A DNA stretch of 18,721 bases from an uncultured Lachnospira sp. (GCA_934358235.1 CAKRKK010000020.1:1-18721), one strand, 5' to 3'; positions 1 to 7,519 are shown, numbered from the stretch's first letter. The notes: a model not told the origin generated them from the sequence alone. Made by a program: numbers and translations.

Positions 1-61
1 TTCATTGATTCAAAAAAACAAAAAGACAATACCGCATAGATTTCCTATCTATACGATACCG

Positions 62-252
62 TCAAATCTGCAACAACTTGTTGCAATATTTCAGTATTGT
101 CATTTCATCGTCTTTGCCAGAGAATTGAGCAATGCTGCCATTTCCGGATTTGCCAGTACCTTCATCAAAAGCTCTGCATCCACTCCCTACGATACCTCAA
201 TCTTCTTGCTGTCTCCTTTGTCTTCCTTCATTTTCGCTGACAAATTTGCCAT
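62..252 (-). pseudogene. Two short overlapping ORF remnants, the first with an in-frame amber codon
   Basis: Reading the minus strand from an ATG at 252, one frame gives 21 residues ending KKIEVS, then TAG (187-189), then 28 residues that continue plausibly (GVDAELLMKVL, NPEMAALLNSLAKTMK) to a TGA at 100-102. That TGA overlaps the ATG (101-103) of a second reading frame, MTILKYCNKLLQI, which stops at 62-64. The ATGA stop-start overlap is typical of coupled genes. No good ribosome binding site precedes the first ATG. The stretch lies directly behind the terminator of a tRNA gene, a common place for remnants of integrated elements. I do not recognise the family. It could be a nonsense-mutated small gene (CAG, GAG or AAG to TAG), a recoded phage gene, or chance. 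Confidence 0.3.
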
Positions 253-272
253 CAAAATCAAAAAAATGCATG

Positions 273-306
273 AAAAAAGCGGCAATGATTTTCTCTCATT
301 ACCGCT
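273..306 (-). terminator. Rho-independent terminator of tRNA-Arg
   Basis: On the minus strand AGCGGTAATGA (306-296) pairs with TCATTGCCGCT (288-278) over 11 base pairs with one G-U pair, closes a 7-nt loop, and is followed by six T. It begins 10 bases after the tRNA 3' end. Confidence 0.9.
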
Positions 307-316
307 TAAAATAAAA

Positions 317-388
317 TGTTCCCTGGGGGAATCGAACCCCCAACTGCCCCTTAGGAGGGGGCCGTTATATCCATTTAACTAAAGAAAC
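317..388 (-). tRNA. tRNA-Arg (anticodon CCU)
   Basis: The minus strand folds into a complete 72-nt cloverleaf. The acceptor stem pairs GTTTCTT (388-382) with AGGGAAC (324-318), with discriminator A at 317. The D stem is GTTA/TAAC. The anticodon stem GCCCC/GGGGC (362-358 and 350-346) encloses loop CTCCTAA, giving anticodon CCU, which reads AGG. The T stem is GGGGG/CCCCC with loop TTCGATT. The 3' CCA is not encoded and must be added after transcription. A strong terminator follows at once, so this is an independent unit. No promoter was clear between 389 and 600. Confidence 0.95.
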
Positions 389-557
389 TTATTCCAAATG
401 TTTTATTGTACTTACCGTATACCAATAAAACCTTTGGTATTATATCACATTTATATTTATGTGGCAAATATATATACTCATTTTTCATCATTTTTTATAT
501 TTTTTGCTTCAACTCTAAATACTTATCAATAATTATAATTATCAATTCTAATTATTA

Positions 558-609
558 GTTACTATTATTAATTGCTATTATTAACTACTATTATTAACCA
601 CTATGCATT
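558..609. repeat. 13-bp tandem array, four imperfect copies
   Basis: Copies start at 558, 571, 584 and 597 (gttactattatta, attgctattatta, actactattatta, accactatgcatt). The last copy covers the stop codon (601-603) of the adjacent minus-strand gene. The rest of the gap 389-600 is AT-rich with no other feature seen. Confidence 0.8.
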
Positions 610-1527
610 TTTAAATGCCACACTTCCCTGAAGCCATATCTGTCCCTTAAATCTTCGTCCAACTGCCGGCTCTCCTAATACATCATCCTTATTGACAGCT
701 AATGTTATGCTTAGATTATTACACTCTATAACCATAATATACACAATTTCCTTAGTATAATGATTAGTTTCCTCTACCAGCTCCAATATCTCACCAACAA
801 CCTGATACTGGTCACACTCAACGCCACAAGGCATAAACGATGAATCAACAATTGAAAACACATCTTCCTTTAATATACGTTGTGAAAGCTGATTATATGT
901 ATCTATATCCTCAATCGTAAGATTCTCTATAGCAGCCTCATCGCCCTTCTTTGCAGCCTGAATAAGCCTTTCTCTTTCATCCTGCTCTTTTTGGGACTTT
1001 ACCGTTTCAGCCTTCCTATGAGCTGGAAGAAGTATCATTCCGCCAAGCGAAAGTGCTGTCAGGCTTACCTTCTTATTCTTAATCGGTATTCTGTATAATG
1101 AGCCCTTGGTATCAATATTGTATTCCTTCTGGTTCAATCCATTTTTATCAAATATGAATTCAAGATAATCCATGACATTCTGCAGATAGAATATAAGCGT
1201 CACCCCTGTTTTGGATTCATCACATACAACTGCAAAGGATTCCTTATCCAGATGTCTTTCTACTGTTATTTCATCATTATTACAGCTTGTCTTTCCTAAT
1301 ATAAATGGAAAATAATACTCATAGATAAACTCATCACCTTTAAATCTTCCATATATATATAATCCTGTTGATTCACTCACTCTTACTATTACAGCACCAC
1401 GATTAAGCTTTGTATTCCTGATAACAAAGCCTTTTTCTATACTGTCTAATATTCCAGCATGAATCATCTGTTCTTCGAATTCTGCATCTAGATACTGGAA
1501 TCCTATAGCTCTTATATATAAATTCAT
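601..1527 (-). CDS. DUF3881-family protein
   Basis: A 308-residue soluble protein with no signal peptide or membrane segment. It starts MNLYIRAIGFQYL, which matches my recollection of the DUF3881 family, a conserved protein of unknown function largely confined to Lachnospiraceae. The N-terminal two thirds are mixed alpha/beta. A charged segment near residues 175-200 (KSQKEQDERERLIQAAKKGDEAA) precedes a C-terminal domain (about 210-308) that reads as beta-rich. The ATG at 1527 has an AAGGA-type ribosome binding site. It lies 25 bp behind the HD-GYP gene and is probably co-transcribed with it, so a link to cyclic-dinucleotide signalling is possible but is inference only. The stop codon sits in a 13-bp tandem array. 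Confidence 0.75.
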   Translation of the reverse strand: MNLYIRAIGFQYLDAEFEEQMIHAGILDSIEKGFVIRNTKLNRGAVIVRVSESTGLYIYGRFKGDEFIYEYYFPFILGKTSCNNDEITVERHLDKESFAVVCDESKTGVTLIFYLQNVMDYLEFIFDKNGLNQKEYNIDTKGSLYRIPIKNKKVSLTALSLGGMILLPAHRKAETVKSQKEQDERERLIQAAKKGDEAAIENLTIEDIDTYNQLSQRILKEDVFSIVDSSFMPCGVECDQYQVVGEILELVEETNHYTKEIVYIMVIECNNLSITLAVNKDDVLGEPAVGRRFKGQIWLQGSVAFKNA

Positions 1528-1552
1528 AACTATCCTTCTATTATTATATCAT

Positions 1553-2833
1553 TTATTCTGTATCCACTATAAATACAGTAAGATGCTTCATAAGATCTTT
1601 CTCAACATTCTCTTCATATTCAGATCCATCAGCGTGCTTCAGCATCTTAATAACCGGTCTGTCTGTGAATCTATGATTCTGTCTGACAACAACTCCGGTT
1701 TCTCCCTCACTTGTTATAACCTTTATTCCAACTGGATACACAGCAACTGATTCAAGTAATTTATCTGTAATAGTAGCATCATACTTAATGCCCTGATTAG
1801 CCTTTATGTACTCAATTGCTTCATATATCTTAAACTTAGGACTTCCAACTCCGCTTATAAGACTATCGAAATCATCACATAAGGATACAAGCTTAACCTC
1901 TGTTTTTATCTTATCTCCCTTATGCTGGAAAGGATATCCCCTGCCATCTATTCTTTCATGATGCAACAGAATAATTTCCTTTGATATGTCTGGAATCCAT
2001 TCCTCATCCTGAAGAGAGCTGTATCCAAATATTGTGTGTTTTTTATACTCAAGTGCATCCTTCATATTCATGTAAGTTTCATTAGTATTCATATATGGAA
2101 CCTTAATGTATCTTAAGCCTATATCATGAAGTATTGCTCCTATCGATATACTACGCACCTGTCTTTCACTCATTTTCAGCCTTAAAGCCATTATAGTTGA
2201 AAGTGCACATACATTTATACAGTGTGTATACATATCCGTAGATATATTTCTCATCTCAGTTATATTAGTTATGACCTCTGGTTCCTCTATAACAGACTCT
2301 ATTATCTTCTCAGCTTCTTTGCCAATAACCTTTAAGTCATTATTATGTTTATATATATGCTTCTCAAGAATATTCTTCATAATAATTCTTGATTGATTAG
2401 CAGTTTCTTCTACCTTGTAAATATGATACTCGGCATGCTTATCCAATTCATTATCTGACTTATCAGATGTGCTTTTATGCTCAGACCTCTGTGCAGCCTC
2501 AGAGTCATAATCGCCATTATCCTTCTGTGCTTCTTCCTCTATATCCTCGTCAGCATCTGCTGTAACGGCTTTAGTTATATCTGAATCCGATATATCTGAA
2601 TCAGCTATATCACTCTCTGAGCCTATAACTATGTGCCTATAATCCTCTTTACTTATTACCTCCTCTGGGTAATCCTTAATAAAGAGAGACTTTATTCCAA
2701 GACGTATCACTCTATTTATAAGTTCTGGCTTTAACTCAACATCTGCATGAATTAGCACTGTTCCGCTATCTGTCACTATAGGAAGGGCTATTATCTCATT
2801 TCCCTTAAGCTTCTTTACCTCGACCTGTTTCAT
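1553..2833 (-). CDS. HD-GYP domain cyclic-di-GMP phosphodiesterase-like protein
   Basis: A 426-residue cytoplasmic protein. Residues 1-70 form a small N-terminal domain. Residues 71-135 are an acidic, low-complexity linker with a five-residue repeat (SDIAD, SDISD, SDIT). Residues 190-355 are an HD-GYP domain. All expected metal ligands are visible: H204, H236-D237 (ILHDIG), H266, H291-H292 (LLHHERIDGRGYP) and D320, so it should be active. Characterised members hydrolyse cyclic di-GMP to pGpG or GMP. The tail (357-426) carries a conserved-looking module around VYPVGIKVITSEGETG. The ATG at 2833 follows GGAG. There is no GGDEF domain or receiver domain, so the input is unknown. It sits downstream of serS after a 288-bp gap and is followed by the DUF3881 gene. 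Confidence 0.9.
   Translation of the reverse strand: MKQVEVKKLKGNEIIALPIVTDSGTVLIHADVELKPELINRVIRLGIKSLFIKDYPEEVISKEDYRHIVIGSESDIADSDISDSDITKAVTADADEDIEEEAQKDNGDYDSEAAQRSEHKSTSDKSDNELDKHAEYHIYKVEETANQSRIIMKNILEKHIYKHNNDLKVIGKEAEKIIESVIEEPEVITNITEMRNISTDMYTHCINVCALSTIMALRLKMSERQVRSISIGAILHDIGLRYIKVPYMNTNETYMNMKDALEYKKHTIFGYSSLQDEEWIPDISKEIILLHHERIDGRGYPFQHKGDKIKTEVKLVSLCDDFDSLISGVGSPKFKIYEAIEYIKANQGIKYDATITDKLLESVAVYPVGIKVITSEGETGVVVRQNHRFTDRPVIKMLKHADGSEYEENVEKDLMKHLTVFIVDTE
2576..2620 (-). repeat. 15-bp in-frame tandem repeat inside the HD-GYP gene
   Basis: Three copies (starting 2576, 2591 and 2606; first copy tatatctgaatccga) encode the Asp/Ser/Ile repeats of the linker. The unit keeps the reading frame, so copy-number change would only alter linker length. 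Confidence 0.75.
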
Positions 2834-3041
2834 ACATACTCCATTCCAGCCTGCAAGCTGCTATTCAATAACCTCAATACGATTATTCTTTAACCCAAAT
2901 GTTTCCCCAATCTATTAAATATCTTATTACACCTTCAACAGCACATTCACGTCTTATAATGTAATATCTTCTTATATCATATTAATAAAGATAACACAAA
3001 TCTTCTTATATATCAAATAACCGCGCCAGATTTAATAACCT

Positions 3042-3065
3042 GTTTATATAATAGTTTATATAATA
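3042..3065. repeat. 12-bp perfect direct repeat in the gap downstream of serS
   Basis: gtttatataata occurs twice head to tail, followed by a partial third copy. The 288-bp gap 2834-3121 otherwise shows only AT-rich sequence. I found no convincing terminator for serS and no clear promoter for the HD-GYP gene. Confidence 0.75.
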
Positions 3066-3121
3066 GTTACTAGCTACTGACACGGTATATTCTATATTAC
3101 TATTAAGTTTTAAGCAATTAT

Positions 3122-4405
3122 TTATTTGCTAAGTTCTGTCTTACCACCCATATATGGCTGAAGTGCCTTAGGAATCTTCACACTTCCATCTGCCTGAAGG
3201 TTATTCTCTAAAAATGCTATTAACATTCTAGGAGGTGCAACACATGTATTATTAAGAGTATGGGCAAAGTACTTATTCTTATCAGGTCCCTGTACCTTTA
3301 TTCTTAATCTTCTTGCCTGTGCATCACCAAGGTTAGAGCATGAACCTACCTCAAAATACTTCTTCTGTCTTGGTGACCATGCTTCAACATCTATAGATCT
3401 CACCTTGAGGTCTGCAAGATCACCTGAACAACATTCAAGTGTTCTTACTGGTATATCAAGTGAGCGGAATAAATCTACTGTATTCTTCCAGAGCTTGTCA
3501 AACCATGCCTTGCTATCCTCTGGCTTACATACAACTATCATTTCCTGTTTTTCGAACTGATGTATTCTATATACACCTCTTTCTTCTATACCATGTGCAC
3601 CCTTTTCTTTTCTAAAACAAGGTGAATAGCTTGTAAGTGTCTTTGGAAGCTCTTCCTCTGGTGTTGTAGTATCTATAAACTTACCTATCATAGAATGCTC
3701 ACTTGTACCTATAAGATAAAGATCCTCACCTTCTATCTTATACATCATAGCATCCATCTCATCAAAGCTCATAACACCTGTAACTACGTTACTTCTAATC
3801 ATAAATGGTGGAATACAATATGTGAATCCTCTGTCAATCATAAAATCTCTTGCATAAGAAATAACTGCTGAATGAAGTCTTGCAATATCTCCCATAAGAT
3901 AATAAAAGCCATTACCAGCAACCTTACCTGCTGCATCAAGATCAATTCCGTCAAACTTCTGCATAATCTCTGTATGATAAGGAATCTCATAATCTGGAAC
4001 TACTGGCTCACCAAACTTTTCAACCTCAACATTCTCACTATCATCCTTTCCTATTGGAACACAAGGATCAATGATATTAGGAATTGTCATCATTATCTTA
4101 GTAACCTTTTCATTAAGCTCTGTTTCCTTAGCTTCAAGCTCGCTTAATCTGTCTGCACTTGCTGCAACCTGAGCCTTAACTTCTTCTGCCTCTTCCTTTT
4201 TTCCCTGTGCCATTAAAGCACCAATCTGCTTAGAAAGCTTATTCTTATTAGCTCTCATTTCATCGGCCTCAGTCTGTGTAGCTCTTGCCTGTGCATCTAA
4301 CTCAATAACCTCATCAACTAAAGGTAACTTTCTATCCTGAAACTTATTCTTTATATTCTGTTTTACAATGTCTGGATTCTCTCTGACAAACTTTAAATCT
4401 AACAT
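3122..4405 (-). CDS. serS: Seryl-tRNA synthetase, divergent subtype
   Basis: Class II aminoacyl-tRNA synthetase that charges tRNA-Ser with serine in the cytoplasm; 427 residues. An N-terminal tRNA-binding coiled coil (about 1-105, MLDLKFVRENPDIVKQNIKN onward) precedes the catalytic core. Motif 2 is visible as CFRKEKGAHGIEERGVYRIHQFEKQEM. The motif 3 region is TLNNTCVAPPRMLIAFLEN with its arginine kept, and the end IPKALQPYMGG is typical. Against the common bacterial forms I remember (FRxEAGSAGRDTRG and TLNGSGLAVGRTL), both motifs are divergent and lean towards archaeal/eukaryotic forms. The start at 4405 is chosen over an ATG 21 bases upstream because GGAGG stands at the right distance before it. 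No T-box leader is seen. It follows the DUF4446 gene on the same strand after a 312-bp gap. Confidence 0.93.
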   Translation of the reverse strand: MLDLKFVRENPDIVKQNIKNKFQDRKLPLVDEVIELDAQARATQTEADEMRANKNKLSKQIGALMAQGKKEEAEEVKAQVAASADRLSELEAKETELNEKVTKIMMTIPNIIDPCVPIGKDDSENVEVEKFGEPVVPDYEIPYHTEIMQKFDGIDLDAAGKVAGNGFYYLMGDIARLHSAVISYARDFMIDRGFTYCIPPFMIRSNVVTGVMSFDEMDAMMYKIEGEDLYLIGTSEHSMIGKFIDTTTPEEELPKTLTSYSPCFRKEKGAHGIEERGVYRIHQFEKQEMIVVCKPEDSKAWFDKLWKNTVDLFRSLDIPVRTLECCSGDLADLKVRSIDVEAWSPRQKKYFEVGSCSNLGDAQARRLRIKVQGPDKNKYFAHTLNNTCVAPPRMLIAFLENNLQADGSVKIPKALQPYMGGKTELSK

Positions 4406-4600
4406 AACTTCCTCCATAAATAACAATTCATAATCATACTTTATTAATTATGCACCTTTTTTCACATAATTTCCAGTACTTTATTAAATAATTGTATGTA
4501 TTTATAAATACTTTACTATGCATACAAATGCCATATTATATATAAACACTTTATTATACATTTAACACTTATGTTCATTAGCTGTATTTTACTTACCAGC

Positions 4601-4633
4601 TTTTCTCAGTATTTTCTCAGTATTTTCTCAGTA
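4601..4633. repeat. 11-bp perfect tandem repeat, three copies
   Basis: ttttctcagta is repeated exactly three times (4601, 4612, 4623), with a partial fourth copy. It lies in the 312-bp gap between the DUF4446 gene and serS. No promoter in this gap matched both consensus boxes well. Confidence 0.9.
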
Positions 4634-4674
4634 TTTTCTTGCCTGCTTACTTTCCTGATTATTTTCATGCTCAA

Positions 4675-4742
4675 TTTACTTATCAGCTTTACTTAACTGC
4701 TGCTTTACTTATCGGCTTTACTTACCAGCTTTGCTTACCTGC
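4675..4742. repeat. 13-bp tandem array spanning the 3' end of the DUF4446 gene
   Basis: Copies start at 4675 (tttacttatcagc), 4688 (a 16-bp variant), 4704, 4717 and 4730. The last two are inside the coding sequence and encode the end of the protein (QVSKAGK, stop). The others repeat the same sense and stop codons downstream. It looks like duplication of the end of the gene. Confidence 0.85.
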
Positions 4743-5293
4743 TTCACATTATTAATAGCATCATTAACCTCCTGGCTGAGTGATTCATCACCCATCCTGC
4801 CGGCTACTGCCTGTCTGAGTGCCTTTTCCTCTTCTCCTCCAAGTTCTATAAAGGATTCACCATTAATAATTTCCTTTATATATGCAAAACATCCATTATT
4901 ACTATGCATAACATTTATTAAGTATCCGTTATTATTGTTGTCAAGCATACATAATGCAAAACTAAGCTTTCCACCCATTTCATGAAATGCATCATATTTA
5001 ACGATTCCAATTTTCTGAAATGTATATTGCAGCTTCTCATATATATCCTTAATAGCTTCTGTATTATCACTATAGGTTTCCTTAAGCAGCTTAACATCAC
5101 TTGTATATTCCTTAATTATCTGCTCTATGCTTTTTCCATCGGAGCCTTCCATCATCTTATTGTACTTTTTCTTCATAGATGATGATTTAGCAATTGAAAC
5201 TATAGATAACACAATAGATATTATGACTAATACGCATATTCCTATTATTACATAAAGTGTTTCTACACTAAATAAACCAAATACATCTAACAT
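4718..5293 (-). CDS. DUF4446-family membrane-anchored protein
   Basis: A 191-residue protein with one N-terminal transmembrane helix (about residues 11-35, rich in I, V and L), a basic stretch after it (KSSSMKKKYNK), and then a cytoplasmic part. Residues 55-95 are helical and possibly coiled coil. The conserved DUF4446 block follows: KIGIVKYDAFHEMGGKLSFAL, LDNNNNGYLINVMHS, and the GESFIELGGEEEKAL end. The family is widespread in Firmicutes next to parAB and has no established function. The ATG at 5293 has an AAAGGA binding site. It lies 65 bp behind parB on the same strand, so a role at the membrane linked to chromosome segregation is an appealing but unproven idea. Its last codons lie within a tandem repeat. 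Confidence 0.85.
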   Translation of the reverse strand: MLDVFGLFSVETLYVIIGICVLVIISIVLSIVSIAKSSSMKKKYNKMMEGSDGKSIEQIIKEYTSDVKLLKETYSDNTEAIKDIYEKLQYTFQKIGIVKYDAFHEMGGKLSFALCMLDNNNNGYLINVMHSNNGCFAYIKEIINGESFIELGGEEEKALRQAVAGRMGDESLSQEVNDAINNVKQVSKAGK

Positions 5294-5358
5294 TATTCTT
5301 TTCCTTTCATTATTTATTTTTTCTATATGATATATGTATAATTATTTTAAATGCTTTC

Positions 5359-6294
5359 TTACTCATTTATTTTCTTTAGCATATCATATATTCTTTCAAG
5401 CTCTGCCTGGGAATAATAATCTATTTCTATTTTTCCCTTGTTATTATTCTTATTTTTAATAATAACTTGTGTTCCTATTATATTCTTTAACTTCTGTTCA
5501 ATATCTCTGTAAACAAAATCGTTTTCAGGAAGCTTTTTCTCTTTTTTTACTGGTGCTTCTAAACTTTTCATGAGTTTTTCAACTTCACGTACACTTAGTT
5601 TCTCATCAAATATTCTCTGAGCTATCATGTACTGTTTATCTTTATCATCTATTGATATTATAGTTCTGGCATGTCCACTACTTATCTTTCCTTCCATAAC
5701 CATATCCTGAACTCTTTCATCAAGCTTTAGCAAACGTAAAGCATTTGTTATGGCAGCTCTTGACTTTGAAACCTTCTCTGCAACTTCATCCTGTTTCAGT
5801 CTGTAATCTTTGATAAGTCTTTGATAAGCCTTTGCTTCTTCAATAGGATTCAGATCTTCTCTTTGTATATTCTCAATCAAAGCTATTTCCATTACTTCCT
5901 GTGTAGAATAATCCTTTATTACAACAGGGACCTCTTTAACCCCTGCAAGCTTTGCAGCTCTCCATCTTCTCTCACCTGCAATAATTTCATAATAGTTATC
6001 TTTTTTCTGAACAAGTAAAGGCTGTAATACTCCATACTGTTTTATAGACTCCGATAATTCAATAAGGGCATCCTCATCAAATGCCTTTCTTGGCTGATCC
6101 TTATTAGGTTCAATCAAAGAAAGTCTTACCTTTGTTTCTGCTGGAACCTTTACCTCTTTTACTACTTCCTTTACAACCTCTTTTACAACAACATTATCTT
6201 CCTTTTTTTCTTCTTCAACATTTATCAGATTAGATATACCTCTACCTAATCCGCCTTTTCCCTTGCCCTTAGTATTGGTTGCTTTAGCTGGCAT
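5359..6294 (-). CDS. parB: Chromosome-partitioning protein ParB (Spo0J)
   Basis: Binds parS, loads as a CTP-dependent sliding clamp and recruits SMC/condensin near the origin; 311 residues. The N-terminus has the ParA-stimulating signature GLGRGISNLI (15-24). Next is a Val-Lys-Glu repeat (about 35-49) encoded by 12-bp tandem DNA repeats. The CTP-binding/parS-loading domain shows GERRWRA (107-113) and ENIQRED (141-147). A helix-turn-helix at about 167-189 (QDEVAEKVSKSRAAITNALR) should contact parS, and the C-terminal 260-311 region is the dimerisation domain. The ATG at 6294 follows AGGAG. It lies 84 bp downstream of parA on the same strand. Five parS sites lie 1.0-1.6 kb away, upstream of parA. 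Confidence 0.96.
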   Translation of the reverse strand: MPAKATNTKGKGKGGLGRGISNLINVEEEKKEDNVVVKEVVKEVVKEVKVPAETKVRLSLIEPNKDQPRKAFDEDALIELSESIKQYGVLQPLLVQKKDNYYEIIAGERRWRAAKLAGVKEVPVVIKDYSTQEVMEIALIENIQREDLNPIEEAKAYQRLIKDYRLKQDEVAEKVSKSRAAITNALRLLKLDERVQDMVMEGKISSGHARTIISIDDKDKQYMIAQRIFDEKLSVREVEKLMKSLEAPVKKEKKLPENDFVYRDIEQKLKNIIGTQVIIKNKNNNKGKIEIDYYSQAELERIYDMLKKINE

Positions 6295-6330
6295 ATTTAT
6301 AAACTCCTTTACTACCTTGTTTTACCTTTT

Positions 6331-6370
6331 ATATTTTATTGGTTTTTATTAGTTTTTATTGATTTTTATC
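6331..6370. repeat. 10-bp tandem array between parA and parB
   Basis: Four imperfect copies (atattttatt, ggtttttatt, agtttttatt, gatttttatc) fill half of the parA-parB gap. The period equals one DNA helical turn. Confidence 0.8.
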
Positions 6371-6378
6371 AAATTATA

Positions 6379-7146
6379 TTAATCGTTATTTCTATCCATA
6401 ACCTCTTGTGCCAATAATCTATAACTCTCTGCTCCCGAAGATTTTGTGTCATATATATTTATTGGCTTACCATAACTTGGTGCCTCTGCTAATCTTATAT
6501 TTCTTGGGATTATTGTCTTATATATATTCTGATTAAGATTGTCTTTAACATTTTCAACAACCTGTAATGATAAATTAGTTCTTGAATCAAACATTGTAAA
6601 GACAACACCTTCCATTTCAAGATTCTTATTAAGTTTTTTCTTTGCAAGATTAATAGTATACATTAGTTGTGATAATCCTTCAAGTGCATAATACTCACAC
6701 TGTATTGGTACAAGCACCGTATCTGCTGCTGTCATTGCATTAACTGTAAGCATGCTTAGTGATGGTGGACAATCCATTATTATATAATCATATTTCTTTC
6801 TTATTTTAGATATTTCATCCTTTAAGACATATTCGCGTCTTTCTACATCTATAAGATCAATTTCTGCTCCTGCAAGATTTACATTTGATGGCAATTCATC
6901 CAGATTTTCATAGACGTTACTAATAATTGCATCCTGGATATCACACTCTCTTAATATCACTTCATATACTGTTTTCTCTACATTATTCTTATCGACTCCT
7001 ACTCCACTTGTTGCATTTCCCTGTGGATCGATATCTATAAGCAATACTTTCTGTCCTGCCTCAGCCAGACAAGCAGAAAGATTGATTGCAGTTGTTGTTT
7101 TTCCAACTCCACCTTTCTGATTAGCAATCGCTATAATTCTCCCCAT
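6379..7146 (-). CDS. parA: Chromosome-partitioning ATPase ParA (Soj)
   Basis: A 255-residue Walker-type ATPase that forms ATP dimers on the nucleoid and works with ParB in origin segregation; in Bacillus the homologue Soj also acts on DnaA. The deviant Walker A motif KGGVGKTT occupies residues 11-18 with the signature lysine. LLIDIDPQGNATSG follows (switch/A' region), and YDYIIMDCPPSLSMLTVNAM is the Walker B region. The full fold runs to the end with no N-terminal DNA-binding extension, as expected of a chromosomal Soj type. The ATG at 7146 is preferred over in-frame ATGs 12 and 27 bases upstream because GAGG stands 5 bases before it. It is the first gene of the parA-parB-DUF4446 run, and its long upstream region carries parS. 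Confidence 0.95.
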   Translation of the reverse strand: MGRIIAIANQKGGVGKTTTAINLSACLAEAGQKVLLIDIDPQGNATSGVGVDKNNVEKTVYEVILRECDIQDAIISNVYENLDELPSNVNLAGAEIDLIDVERREYVLKDEISKIRKKYDYIIMDCPPSLSMLTVNAMTAADTVLVPIQCEYYALEGLSQLMYTINLAKKKLNKNLEMEGVVFTMFDSRTNLSLQVVENVKDNLNQNIYKTIIPRNIRLAEAPSYGKPINIYDTKSSGAESYRLLAQEVMDRNND

Positions 7147-7183
7147 ACAAACCTCTTTCATAATATTTAACAATCCTATTATG

Positions 7184-7216
7184 TATTAATAGCCTGTATT
7201 AATACTTGTATTAATA
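7184..7216. repeat. TATTAATA palindrome repeated three times upstream of parA
   Basis: The 8-bp palindrome TATTAATA occurs at 7184, 7197 and 7209, within a 12-13 bp tandem array about 40-70 bp before the parA start codon. It could be an operator, or only another slippage array. Confidence 0.7.
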
Positions 7217-7246
7217 ATTATCGTTAAGCACATTTGATATATGCAT

Positions 7247-7270
7247 TATATGTTTCACGTGAAACATATA
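7247..7270. promoter_or_regulatory. parS: parS site 1 (TGTTTCACGTGAAACA at 7251-7266)
   Basis: Perfect match to the 16-bp parS consensus of Firmicutes. The palindrome extends by TATA on each side to 24 bp. It lies about 105 bp upstream of the parA start. A TATAAT on the minus strand (7250-7245) abuts it. Confidence 0.95.
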
Positions 7271-7406
7271 TTCACATATTTAATGTGTATTTGATTTGGA
7301 TTGTTATTTTATTTATTATTGCAATTATCTTTTTCATTAATTATTCTATTGATTTTTCTATCATCAAAGTATTATTTTAAATACCATTTGTATTATAATC
7401 TGATAT

Positions 7407-7436
7407 AAGTTAATGTTTCACGTGAAACATTAACTT
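7407..7436. promoter_or_regulatory. parS: parS site 2 within a 30-bp perfect palindrome (core 7414-7429)
   Basis: A perfect parS core flanked by AAGTTAA and TTAACTT makes a perfect 30-bp palindrome, followed on the plus strand by four more T (7437-7440). Besides binding ParB, its plus-strand RNA would form a hairpin with a U-tail. Confidence 0.95.
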
Positions 7437-7503
7437 TTTTATATAATTTCACATTGGATTATATGTACAAATCAGAGTCCACATTACCTTCATCCTAATT
7501 ACA

Positions 7504-7519
7504 GGTTTCACGTGAAACA
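7504..7519. promoter_or_regulatory. parS: parS site 3
   Basis: GGTTTCACGTGAAACA: the 14-bp palindromic core is intact, and only the outermost first base differs from consensus. Confidence 0.92.

Noticed and set aside
69..85. Inverted repeat TGCAACAA-C-TTGTTGCA as a terminator
   Set aside because: It is a perfect palindrome but has only one central base and no T-tract on either side.
5..382. Plus-strand open frame of 125 codons
   Set aside because: It runs through the tRNA terminator and into the tRNA gene, has no ribosome binding site, and its composition is not protein-like.
4406..4717. T-box riboswitch upstream of serS
   Set aside because: The conserved T-box sequence (AGGGTGGNACCGCG) and a following terminator are absent on the minus strand.
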